Assembly: GCA_026391975.1 (NCBI GenBank)
Contig: JAPLDB010000066.1
Coordinates: 1 to 39,502, forward strand
Length of the DNA: 39,502 nt
Source of the DNA: Bacteroidota bacterium
GTDB taxonomy: Bacteria > Bacteroidota > Bacteroidia > AKYH767-A > 2013-40CM-41-45
Direction of reading: 5' to 3'
In this document: one piece after another, positions 33,501 to 39,502 of the stretch
Position numbering within the stretch: position 1 is the first letter of the stretch
How the letters are laid out: the number at the start of each line of letters is the position of its first letter
The notes under the pieces: generated by a model
What the model was told of the DNA's origin: nothing
The model's input: only the letters and a program-made list of their open reading frames with translations
Databases searched by the model: none
Position numbers and translations under genes: made by a program

Positions 33501-33726
33501 TCCGACTTCATCCCAACTGACCTTGCTGCTTGCAACTGACTTAAGATCGATGATTCATATTGGCTTGACTGATGTTCTCGGTAAGCAAATGCTTTCCGAT
33601 GAATTTATGCTTTCTCAGTCCCCATTCAGAAAAGAACTCGACCTGACGATCCTTGCCCCGGGGGTTTATTTTATCAGTATTGAATTACAGGGCAAAGTGG
33701 TGGTAAAAAAGATTGTAAAGCAGTAA
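27565..33726 (+). CDS. Giant secreted PKD-repeat protein with T9SS sorting domain
   Basis: The 2053 residues comprise a signal peptide (MRKTFIFGLVFLIYLFGNPSFAQ), an N-terminal domain to ~170, a Gly-rich region (~170-510, with GGGGGAGDQNQNKGG-type runs), an Ig-like domain (VTYYWYTSATGG) and 16 PKD-like domains. Fourteen carry W(N/D/S)FGDG; the last two have FPGAS instead. After an SYQWFYGN-like Ig segment comes a type A T9SS domain (SLFPNPTSSQ, ending VVVKKIVKQ). PKD domains alternate in A/B type, and the pair repeats with a 489-bp period. It should be exported by T9SS and displayed as a long stalk; adhesion or gliding-type surface roles are plausible. Ligand unknown. Confidence 0.92.
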   Translation: MRKTFIFGLVFLIYLFGNPSFAQRGKDGAKTISSAVNVNEYTSLTSNASAGSTTISVANSSLNSNGYFSGPLAPGDLVFIIQMQGVTISTPNDSTYGKINAYNNCGYNEFAEVSSVPNSTSISFDCGLQHAYTAAWKVQIVRVPRWSLLTINSGGQISCPTWSGTSGGVVAVEVLGNIVINSGGSINVTGKGFRGGALDNQSQFGTYDYTWNTAVSGAEKGEGVGGNQGDYDNLTGRFDRGAPANGGGGGNGHTAGGGGGANAGNIVTWNGYGIPDVSTASWANAWNLEWNGFASNNSSGGGRGGYTYSSTDRNALTEGPGNTNWGGDFRRNVGGLGGRPLDYSTGRLFLGGGGGAGDQNQNKGGAGGSGGGLIYVMSFANVTGGGQVTANGNNGQSTPVRGTDAAGGAGAGGTIVINSTGTISGITLNASGGNGGNQIIRNAFEPLEAEGTGGGGGGGYISITNGSPGRTANGGNNGTTDAGGLLEFPPNGATKGATGLPAQTFNSYYLTAMGDTICPNTNATLTASIVGTPPTGVTYYWYTSATGGNAVGTGTTYTTPSIAVSTTYYVEICPGFYRVPVQVFVTPTPTPTFTFTSTCLGDATVFTNTTTGGVNFAWNFGDGFSSGQQNPSHTYATAGSYVVLFTVAFGNGCLANASQTVTVGNTPQVSFTSSGATTACGSLTVNFINNTTGGGANTYSWNFGDGSGASSQQNPSHTYSTPGTFTVTLLATLGSCSDADSIVNYITVNPAPNAGFTASNVCLGDVMNFNNTSTGATGYTWNFGDGGTSTGANPSHTYLTANTFTVTLITTNGPCADTVVQNVVVNIAPQVSFATSGATTGCAPFAVTFVNNTTGGGANTYSWNFGDGTSASSQQNPSHTYMTPGTYTVTLSAILGSCSDVDSIISYITVNPSPVAGFSATTVCLGDTTVFTNTSTGGVSYAWNFGDGNTSVQSNPRHVYSTSGSFVVLLTVANSFGCLANSTQTINVNNSPQVSFTSSGATTGCGSLTVNFVNNTTGGGGNSYTWNFGDGTGTSSQTNPSYTYATPGTYTVTLAATLGSCSDADSIVNYITVNPFPIASFSATAVCLGDPINFNNLSTGATSYSWDFGDGTGTSTALNPSYTYATANTFTITMVASNGLCTDTVTGSISVLPAPQVNFTSSGATTGCGSLTVNFVNNTTGGGGNSYTWSFGDGTGTSSQSNPSYTYSTPGTYTVTLAATLGSCSDADSIVNYITVNPSPTAAFSASNVCLGDVMNFTNASSGATGYSWDFGDGSGTSTSASPSYTYATANTFTVTLIASDGTCTDTITQSVVVNNAPQVSFTSTGATTGCGTLTVNFVNNTTGGGGNSYNWNFGDGTGTSSQSNPSYTYSTPGTYTVTLAAILGSCSDADSIVNYITVNPAPTASFSASSVCLGDVMNFTNASSGATGYSWDFGDGSGTSTSASPSYTYATANTFTVTLIATDGTCSDTITQNVVVNNAPQVSFTSTGPTTACGALTVNFVNNTTGGGGNTYTWNFGDGTGSSSQQNPTYTYTTPGTYTVTLAASVGSCSDVDSLVNYITVTPGPVASFTAGSVCLGETVYFVNTSTGATSYLWDFGDGTGTSSLLNPTHVYNVGNTFTITLISTDGNCSDTITQTVTVNPAPVVLFSASATSACDSLTVTFTNSTTGATSYNWDFGDGFFSTDVNPTHTYNVPGVYSVTLNGILGICISSQTSVNMISIYETPQATVSASSLFLCPNDCVNFTSTSTGSPVTWTWNFPGASTSISSAENPQNICYPSAGSFNVLLSVSNGNCSSSQALSGYIVVNPCTSLVAGFYSNDTVLCKGSCINFTSTSQNASSYQWLFPGASPSSSTQPNPGNICYPISGNYDVTLIVSDGNTYDTLTITSFIQVAAPPVPPTFTQNGDTLTSSSATTYQWFYGNFQISGATDQTYIASASGNYYVVTTDANGCQATSQPAWVSLIGIDEVDGGILISLFPNPTSSQLTLLLATDLRSMIHIGLTDVLGKQMLSDEFMLSQSPFRKELDLTILAPGVYFISIELQGKVVVKKIVKQ
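29566..32496 (+). repeat. 489-bp higher-order tandem repeat encoding paired PKD domains
   Basis: Equivalent points (the CAGGT or CAAGT that opens each A-type PKD) fall at 29566, 30052, 30541, 31030, 31519 and 32008. Spacings are 486, 489, 489, 489 and 489 bases, i.e. 162-163 codons for an A+B domain pair. The units starting at 31030 and 31519 are nearly identical over long stretches, which points to recent duplication or gene conversion. Confidence 0.85.
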
Positions 33727-33744
33727 TTATTTCTTTTTTCGGGG

Positions 33745-33779
33745 TATTCTGTAAGGTCTTTGTAAGAAAGGACAGAATA
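33745..33779. repeat. Stem-loop between the PKD giant gene and the TonB receptor gene
   Basis: TATTCTGT (33745-33752) pairs with ACAGAATA (33772-33779), with further CTTT/AAAG pairing inside the 19-base spacer. It lies about 20 bases after the PKD gene stop and may stop or protect its transcript, though there is no T tract. Confidence 0.35.
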
Positions 33780-33858
33780 TACATTTAACAAACATTTGTA
33801 AGGTTAGTATAATTTTTTCAGCAGGAAGTGGCTGTTTGCCATACCCGAACAAAAGCTG

Positions 33859-35847
33859 ATGAAAAAAATTGTACTTACACTACTGGTTGTAACCCGTGGT
33901 TTCTTTGCATTTTCCCAGGAAGCAATTCCTGAAAATCCGGATTCAGCATCATTCTTCAATCTTTCTCTCGAAGAACTTTTGAATGTTGAGATTTCGGTTG
34001 CGTCCAAAAATGCGTTGACGCTTAGAGAATCTCCCGGCATTGTAACGTTGATTACCGAAGACGAAATCAGGAATTCCGGCGCGAATGACCTGATTGAAGT
34101 GCTTAGCATGGTTCCCGGTCTGCATTTCGGTGTGGATGTTGAAGGTGCTGTAGGTATTGGCGTACGCGGAAATTGGGGGCATGAAGGAAAAGTACTGCTA
34201 TTGATTGACGGACAGGAAATGAATGAGCCGCTTTATTCTACGGTTCAGTTCGGACAACACTACCCGATCGATCAGATCAGGAAAATTGAAATTATCAGAG
34301 GGCCGGGATCAAGCGTGTATGGAGGCAATGCCGAATATGCAGTGATCAATATCATCACCAATAATCATCTCGAATTTCAGGGGCTGGCAGTTACCACTGC
34401 ATATGGACAAATGTCAAGAACATTTGCATCCCGCAGTATTTCTGTCAGCGGAGGTCACCACGTGGGTAAGATGGCAGTCAATCTTGGTTTGCATGCCGGA
34501 GAAGGAAACCGGAGCGAAAGGACGTTTGAAGATTATTCCGGAAATAGCTACGACATGGCAGGTCAGTCAGGCTTAAAAAACCTGATGTTGAACTTCTCAA
34601 CAGAATTTAAAGGATTGAATTTTCGTTTGCTCACAGATTATTACGAGATTGAAAACAAGGATGGATATGATAAAGTGTTGCTTGAAGCAGAGCCGGTAAA
34701 ATTTAATTCAACTTTTTTGGATCTCAATTATAACTGGAAGATTACAAACAAATTATCAATAGCTCCACAGTTAAAATACAAAACACAGAGTCCATGGAAA
34801 GTATACGGAAAAATATCCCCTGATGATGATGAGTATTTTAAAGAATTAAAAAGGCCGTCTGCCGGAATCAGTGCACACTATGATGCAAGGAGAAACTTCA
34901 ATTTAGATGGAGGCGCCGAATATTACCTCGATCAGGCAATTGATCATTCCGAAGGCGGAACTTTCAGCAATGGCGAATCTGCAATCAGTTATCATAATTC
35001 GGCATTTTATCTTCAGGGATTGTGGAGCAATAAAATTTTCAACCTAACGGTTGGCGCACGCTACCACGTAAATAATTATTACTCTCCGATTTTTGTGCCG
35101 CGCATTGGAATAACCAAGGTGATCAGGAAGGCGCATTTCAAACTTCTATACAGTGCCGCTTACAGGACACCGTCAATTGAGAATATTCGTCTGGGTGAAA
35201 ATATTGATCCGGAAAAAACCAATGTTGCTGAATTTGAAACCGGTTATCAGTTCGCCGAAAACTCTTACCTCACGGCAAATGTATATGACATTACTACCTA
35301 CAATGCCATCGAATATTTTTATATCAATGGCGAAGAAGGGTATCATAATTCCGGAAGCACAGGTACAAGAGGATTTGAGATCGATTATAAATTCAAGAAC
35401 AGTTTTGGTTATGCCGACCTGAACGTGGCATACTATTCGGCACGGGGAAAGGACAAATCCGATAGCTACAGGGTTAACAATGACGATATGCTACTTGGCT
35501 TTCCGGGTTTTGTCGCCAATTGTGTGCTCAACATTAAACTGAATGATAAGATAAATATCAGTCCGTCTTTTTCAAGGATTGGAAGAAGGTATGAAGTGAG
35601 TGGCGTGGATGCAGAGGGATTGAGCATCTACACAAAACTCAAACCGGAAGTATTGGCTAATCTCTTTCTGGGATTGCAGCACTTAAAAATAAAAGGATTG
35701 AATGCTTCGATTGGATGTGCAAATATTTTCGATGCGCAGTCAAAATTCATTCAGCCTTACAATAGTAATCATGCGCCTTTACCGGGCCGGTCAAGGGAAT
35801 TCAGGATCATCTTGAGGTACCTTTTGGAAAATAATAATAAGAAATAA
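33859..35847 (+). CDS. TonB-dependent outer-membrane receptor
   Basis: The 662 residues have a signal peptide (MKKIVLTLLVVTRGFFAFSQ) and a plug domain (~40-160: SPGIVTLITEDEIRNSGAND, LLIDGQEMNEPL, IEIIRGPGSSVYGGNAEYAV). A 22-strand-type beta-barrel follows and ends in REFRIILRYLLE. There is no N-terminal carboxypeptidase-like (SusC-type) extension and no SusD gene nearby, so it is not a classical glycan uptake system. Ligand unknown. The next gene, a YfiR family protein, follows within 40 bases, and a hybrid kinase follows that; the three look like an operon. Confidence 0.92.
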   Translation: MKKIVLTLLVVTRGFFAFSQEAIPENPDSASFFNLSLEELLNVEISVASKNALTLRESPGIVTLITEDEIRNSGANDLIEVLSMVPGLHFGVDVEGAVGIGVRGNWGHEGKVLLLIDGQEMNEPLYSTVQFGQHYPIDQIRKIEIIRGPGSSVYGGNAEYAVINIITNNHLEFQGLAVTTAYGQMSRTFASRSISVSGGHHVGKMAVNLGLHAGEGNRSERTFEDYSGNSYDMAGQSGLKNLMLNFSTEFKGLNFRLLTDYYEIENKDGYDKVLLEAEPVKFNSTFLDLNYNWKITNKLSIAPQLKYKTQSPWKVYGKISPDDDEYFKELKRPSAGISAHYDARRNFNLDGGAEYYLDQAIDHSEGGTFSNGESAISYHNSAFYLQGLWSNKIFNLTVGARYHVNNYYSPIFVPRIGITKVIRKAHFKLLYSAAYRTPSIENIRLGENIDPEKTNVAEFETGYQFAENSYLTANVYDITTYNAIEYFYINGEEGYHNSGSTGTRGFEIDYKFKNSFGYADLNVAYYSARGKDKSDSYRVNNDDMLLGFPGFVANCVLNIKLNDKINISPSFSRIGRRYEVSGVDAEGLSIYTKLKPEVLANLFLGLQHLKIKGLNASIGCANIFDAQSKFIQPYNSNHAPLPGRSREFRIILRYLLENNNKK

Positions 35848-35885
35848 GAAAAGTGCCATTCACAGGGACACATAAGCATTTGTTG

Positions 35886-36398
35886 ATGAGGGCGAAGCTG
35901 GTTTTGCTTCTCCTGGCTTTTGTATTCACTGCATTCAGGCCGGGCATTGATGGAAATGAAGGCAACGAGTACCAGATCAAAGCGATGTTTGTATTTAATT
36001 TTATTAAGTACGTAGAATGGCCCACAACAAATCCAAGTACTGAATTTACGATTGGCGTCATAGGTGAATCAGAAATAACCGAACCGCTTGAAAGGATTGC
36101 AGTGCAAAAGAAAGTCGGTGAGAAGAAAATTATTATAAAGAAACTTGCACTGGAAGATGACACCTATTGTGATATCATCATTGTTTCAAGGTCACGCTCC
36201 AATAAGCTAGTGATGCTTGAAAAGAGATATGCGAACAAGGGTATACTTATTATCTCCGACGAAGCACCGAATCCCGCTACCATCAATCTTATTACCAGGG
36301 AAAGCAAGGTCAGATTCGAAATAAATGTTGCTTTGGCGAAAAACTGTGGCGTAAAAATATCAAGCCAGCTATTGACACTTGCAGTGGCAGTTCATTAA
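35886..36398 (+). CDS. YfiR family (DUF4154) periplasmic regulator
   Basis: Start at 35886 (MRAKLVLLLLAFVFTAFRPG) gives a signal peptide and 170 residues; a GTG at 35853 would add 11 charged residues in front. The YfiR/DUF4154 core is recognisable: YQIKAMFVFNFIKYVEWP at the mature N terminus, FTIGVIGES, CDIIIVSRSRSNK, ILIISDEAP and RFEINVALAKNCGVKISSQL. In Pseudomonas, YfiR is a periplasmic repressor that holds the diguanylate cyclase YfiN inactive. Here no cyclase is present and the next gene encodes a histidine kinase with a periplasmic domain, the probable partner. Twelve bases separate this stop from the next ATG, with AAGGAAGGAA as a likely ribosome binding site. Confidence 0.88.
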   Translation: MRAKLVLLLLAFVFTAFRPGIDGNEGNEYQIKAMFVFNFIKYVEWPTTNPSTEFTIGVIGESEITEPLERIAVQKKVGEKKIIIKKLALEDDTYCDIIIVSRSRSNKLVMLEKRYANKGILIISDEAPNPATINLITRESKVRFEINVALAKNCGVKISSQLLTLAVAVH

Positions 36399-36409
36399 GG
36401 AAGGAAATT

Positions 36410-39400
36410 ATGAAAAGGAATTCTACAAAGATCGATATTGAAATTTACCTCGTGTTTATCGTGCTCATCGGAGTATCGGTTTTCAATGCTATTTACAGCA
36501 CGGTGGTTATTTCAAGGAATCAGGATGCCTCCACAAGAATCATGACTGTTGACCTTCCTTCTTTACAAATGCTTGAAAACGTGAATCTCCTGGCTGTGCA
36601 TTCTAAGATGTTGTCGACAAACTGGGTCTATCTTCCGGGTGCCAGAGAAGATAAAGACAAGCTGCAGAAACTACACGAATCAGAATACCCTCAGCTCAAA
36701 GGAGAGTTACTTGCAACCATGACTTTATGGGAGAATAACAAGGAGCAGGACACACTGATTTCACTTTTTAAAAGATTCGATGAATTAATCGTTTTTGAAA
36801 AACGGATTATGAAGTCTCTGGTGCGGTTCGACGACTATGAAGACCCTGTCAAAAAATTTGGCGCCGAGGAAATTCTTGAAGCAGAGATTTTGCCGCGTAG
36901 CGCAGCAATCATTACAACACTGAATAAGGTTATCACCAGCCGCCGGATGCAGGTTGATGGATCGCACAACACAATGACAAAGGCTTCGCGTAACCTGATG
37001 TGGAGTGTACTGGGAATCGCAATCATGATCATCATCGTTGTTTTGTTGGCCGGGTTTTATTTATCAAACAGCATTATTGTGCCCGTAATGAAACTGAAGA
37101 ATTATATTAAACTGATAGGGAAAGGTGAAATACCGGAAATAGATGTAGTAGTCAGGGATAATGCAGTGGGGCAAATGACAGAAGCTGTAAAAACGCTTGT
37201 TGGAAGTGTAGAACGGACCGCACAATTTGCGAATAACATCGGAGATGGGGATTTTGAATCGGAATTTCAACCATTAGGCAAGAAAGACAAGCTTGGGAAT
37301 GCATTGATACAAATGCGCGATAGTCTGAAAAAAGCTGACCAGGAAAACAGGTTGCGGAACTGGGAAGCTACCGGTATTGCCGAGATAAACCAGGTATTGC
37401 GTGAGAATACCGATGGAATAGAAAAATTGTCGGGTGGCTTGTTGAAGACACTAACGGAATATATTCACGCAAGCTGTGGCGGATTCTATCTCTTCGAGGA
37501 AAACACAATTACAAAACAACGCAGGATCAGACTCATTGCCGGATATGCATTGCCTGCAATTCACAAGACATCACTGGAGATTGGTGAAGGTTTTGTAGGC
37601 CAGGCCATCAGGAATGAAGGCATCATTCACATCAAGGACGTTCGACAGGAGAATTTTAAAGTGGAATCAGGTCTGGGAGGATTTGTTACTTCGCAATTGC
37701 TGGTGGTTCCGGTAATGCACCAGGGTACTGTCTATGGAGCGATCGAGTTCAGTTCTTTCAGTGCTTTCGAGTCTTATGAGATTTCTTTTATGAGCCGAAT
37801 CGGCGAGATCATCGGTTCTGTAATGGCCTCTTCCATTACCAACTCTCTGACTAAAAATTTATTGGAAGAAACACAATTGCAGGCCGTGCAATTAAAAACA
37901 CAAGAGGAAAAACTGAGAAAAACCAATGATGAACTATCTTCACAGGGGGAATTGCTGCGCGCATCAAAAGAAGAATTAAAATCAAGAAATGAAGACCTGA
38001 AGATAAAGGCCGAACTCTTGCAATCACAAAATGAACGCCTCGAAGATGCTACAGCGGCACTGGAGATCAAAGCAGAAGAATTGGAGCAAAGCAGCAAATA
38101 TAAATCGGAGTTTCTTGCCAATATGTCGCATGAGCTGAGAACTCCATTAAACAGCGTCCTGATCCTTGCAAAGCTTTTGTCAGAAAATAAAAATAAATCC
38201 CTGACAGAAAAAGAAATGGAATACGCAAAGGTAATTCATAAATCAGGAAATGATTTGCTTTCTCTTATCAATGACATCCTTGACCTTTCAAAAATTGAAG
38301 CAGGAAAAGTTGAACTTGAGGTCGGGAAAGCAAACATCAGGCAAATTAAATACAACATGCTTGACCTGTTCTCCCCTATTGCCGGAGAACGAAAAATAGA
38401 ACTTCAGACGGAGTTGCATTCAGATTTACCCGAGGAATTTTTAACGGATCAGTTTAAGCTGGAACAGGTACTCAAGAACCTGCTCTCGAATGCATTAAAG
38501 TTTACGAGTGCCGAAGGGACTGTTACATTAAGAATGAAACAAGCTGACCGCAAGACAGAGTTCAATTCAAAATCTTTACTTGAAGCTGCCAATGTTATCG
38601 AGTTTTCTGTAAGCGACACCGGAATCGGAATACCTCAGGAAAAGCAAAACGACATATTTGAAGCCTTTCAACAAGCGGATGGCTCTACAAGCCGCAAGTA
38701 TGGCGGCACCGGGCTCGGCTTATCAATTTCAAAAATGATTGTTGGTTTGCTCGGTGGCGAGATGAAGCTAAAAAGTGAATCGGGAAAAGGAAGCACATTT
38801 TATCTGTTCCTTCCGCTCACCCCCGCTAATGCAGAGGTTCCCGGAAAGGAAACAACTGTTATCGAAACAGAAAAGGAATCCAGGAAGGTTACGCAATCAC
38901 AAATACCATTGCTTCTAACCAAGCCCTTATTTTCAGTTCATGATGACAGAGATAACCTGCGACCCGATGACAGAATTTTACTCATCGTTGATGACGATGA
39001 AAACTTTGCAAAGGCCCTTGTGAATTTTTCACACGAACACAACTTTAAAACAATAGTTACAAATCAGGGGGATATCGCTTTGAATTACGCTTCCATTTAT
39101 CATCCCGCAGCCATTCTGATGGAAATGCAGTTACCCGTAATGGATGGATGGACTGTTTTAAAAAAACTAAAAGAGAATGCAACATTGAGCAACATTCCTG
39201 TACATGTAATGTCTGTATTGGATAAAGGCAGCCTGGGTATTAAACTTGGAGCACTTACCTATTTGAGAAAACCACCTGATAAACGGGATATTGAAAATGT
39301 GTTTTTGGATATTGAAAAAACATTGTCCGGAACAGTGAAGAATCTGCTGATCGCCCAAATCGACGGGGGCAATTCAGGATTGGTGTTAGATGTAATTTCA

Positions 39401-39502
39401 AAGTCTGTTAATTGTAAATACAGAGATGTTGAAAATATTGACAAGGCTAAAAATATTCTGAATAGCAGGGAACATTTTGATGGGATCATTGTGTCATTGG
39501 CC
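36410..39502 (+). CDS. Hybrid sensor histidine kinase (HAMP-GAF-HisKA-HATPase-REC), 3' truncated by window
   Basis: The frame is open from ATG 36410 to the window end (1031 codons). Order: TM1 (~15-35), periplasmic four-helix-type sensor (~36-195), TM2 (~198-222), HAMP (~222-275), GAF (~325-480), long coiled coil (~480-560), HisKA with MSHELRTP (His574), HATPase_c with N box LKNLLSNALKF, G1 DTGIGIP and G2 GTGLGLS, then a receiver starting LLIVDDDENF. In that receiver the phospho-acceptor position reads ILMEMQLPVMDGW, with Glu905 instead of Asp. A second receiver-like domain starts near LLIAQIDGG and is cut off. It lies 12 bases after the YfiR gene and probably shares its transcript. Confidence 0.92.
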   Translation, partial: MKRNSTKIDIEIYLVFIVLIGVSVFNAIYSTVVISRNQDASTRIMTVDLPSLQMLENVNLLAVHSKMLSTNWVYLPGAREDKDKLQKLHESEYPQLKGELLATMTLWENNKEQDTLISLFKRFDELIVFEKRIMKSLVRFDDYEDPVKKFGAEEILEAEILPRSAAIITTLNKVITSRRMQVDGSHNTMTKASRNLMWSVLGIAIMIIIVVLLAGFYLSNSIIVPVMKLKNYIKLIGKGEIPEIDVVVRDNAVGQMTEAVKTLVGSVERTAQFANNIGDGDFESEFQPLGKKDKLGNALIQMRDSLKKADQENRLRNWEATGIAEINQVLRENTDGIEKLSGGLLKTLTEYIHASCGGFYLFEENTITKQRRIRLIAGYALPAIHKTSLEIGEGFVGQAIRNEGIIHIKDVRQENFKVESGLGGFVTSQLLVVPVMHQGTVYGAIEFSSFSAFESYEISFMSRIGEIIGSVMASSITNSLTKNLLEETQLQAVQLKTQEEKLRKTNDELSSQGELLRASKEELKSRNEDLKIKAELLQSQNERLEDATAALEIKAEELEQSSKYKSEFLANMSHELRTPLNSVLILAKLLSENKNKSLTEKEMEYAKVIHKSGNDLLSLINDILDLSKIEAGKVELEVGKANIRQIKYNMLDLFSPIAGERKIELQTELHSDLPEEFLTDQFKLEQVLKNLLSNALKFTSAEGTVTLRMKQADRKTEFNSKSLLEAANVIEFSVSDTGIGIPQEKQNDIFEAFQQADGSTSRKYGGTGLGLSISKMIVGLLGGEMKLKSESGKGSTFYLFLPLTPANAEVPGKETTVIETEKESRKVTQSQIPLLLTKPLFSVHDDRDNLRPDDRILLIVDDDENFAKALVNFSHEHNFKTIVTNQGDIALNYASIYHPAAILMEMQLPVMDGWTVLKKLKENATLSNIPVHVMSVLDKGSLGIKLGALTYLRKPPDKRDIENVFLDIEKTLSGTVKNLLIAQIDGGNSGLVLDVISKSVNCKYRDVENIDKAKNILNSREHFDGIIVSLA

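Noticed and set aside
27565-33726. Transposon or integron-like repeat array in the PKD gene
   Set aside because: The DNA repeats are coding PKD domains with constant frame and period; no inverted repeats or recombinase.
35853-35885. GTG start for the YfiR gene
   Set aside because: It would place 11 polar residues before the signal peptide; ATG at 35886 gives a normal signal sequence.

Overview
The window looks like a chromosomal segment of a Bacteroidota bacterium. Two predicted secreted proteins end in type A T9SS sorting domains (3836-5875 and 27565-33726). There is a TonB-dependent receptor, and several genes are preceded by boxes resembling the Bacteroidota -7 element TAnnTTTG. The gene order ileS-dksA-like-lspA and a fused MoaC/MogA protein also fit this phylum. 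The base composition is moderate and most genes are ordinary housekeeping genes. No genus can be named from the sequence alone.

Layout. 1-606 is the 3' part of a moaC-mogA fusion. 696-780 is tRNA-Ser(GGA); 17 bp spanning its 3' end recur at 926-942. 947-1352 is a tiny GIY-YIG nuclease gene flanked by related palindromic repeats. Then come a CPBP protease (minus strand), a 142-bp tandem repeat block, dusB, a Kelch/PKD T9SS protein (minus), a LutB-like Fe-S protein, and a translationally coupled pair made of a MORN-variant repeat protein and an LTA-synthase-like sulfatase (minus). These are followed by rpiB, an M28 peptidase, a small secreted protein, and the minus-strand cluster ileS/dksA-like/lspA. 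Next are a gamma carbonic anhydrase, a lipoprotein, a glycosyltransferase, trmB plus an MGMT-like protein, Mrp, a NifU-domain protein, and an ABC ATPase and permease separated by a family 2 glycosyltransferase. A 2053-residue PKD-repeat T9SS protein follows. The window ends in an apparent operon: TonB-dependent receptor, YfiR family protein, and a hybrid histidine kinase cut by the window edge.

Most notable region. The ileS gene (15516-19535) is one open frame of 1339 codons, about 220 longer than expected, because it carries three separate in-frame insertions made of palindromic repeats. The largest (about 17022-17537) encodes a complete DUF559/Vsr-like PD-(D/E)XK nuclease domain between 23-bp terminal inverted repeats. 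A second (17805-17909) carries the same 22-bp terminal sequence without a nuclease. A third (18828-18863) is a different small palindrome. The GIY-YIG gene at 1069-1305 has a comparable architecture: a very small nuclease between palindromes. Together they suggest palindromic elements spread with small nucleases, one of them living inside an essential gene without breaking it. The same IleRS also has GIHH in place of the HIGH motif, the GXHH signature linked to mupirocin hyper-resistance in IleRS2 enzymes.

The last three genes probably form one signalling unit, with an outer-membrane receptor, a periplasmic YfiR-type regulator and an inner-membrane kinase whose first receiver domain has Glu at the phospho-acceptor position.
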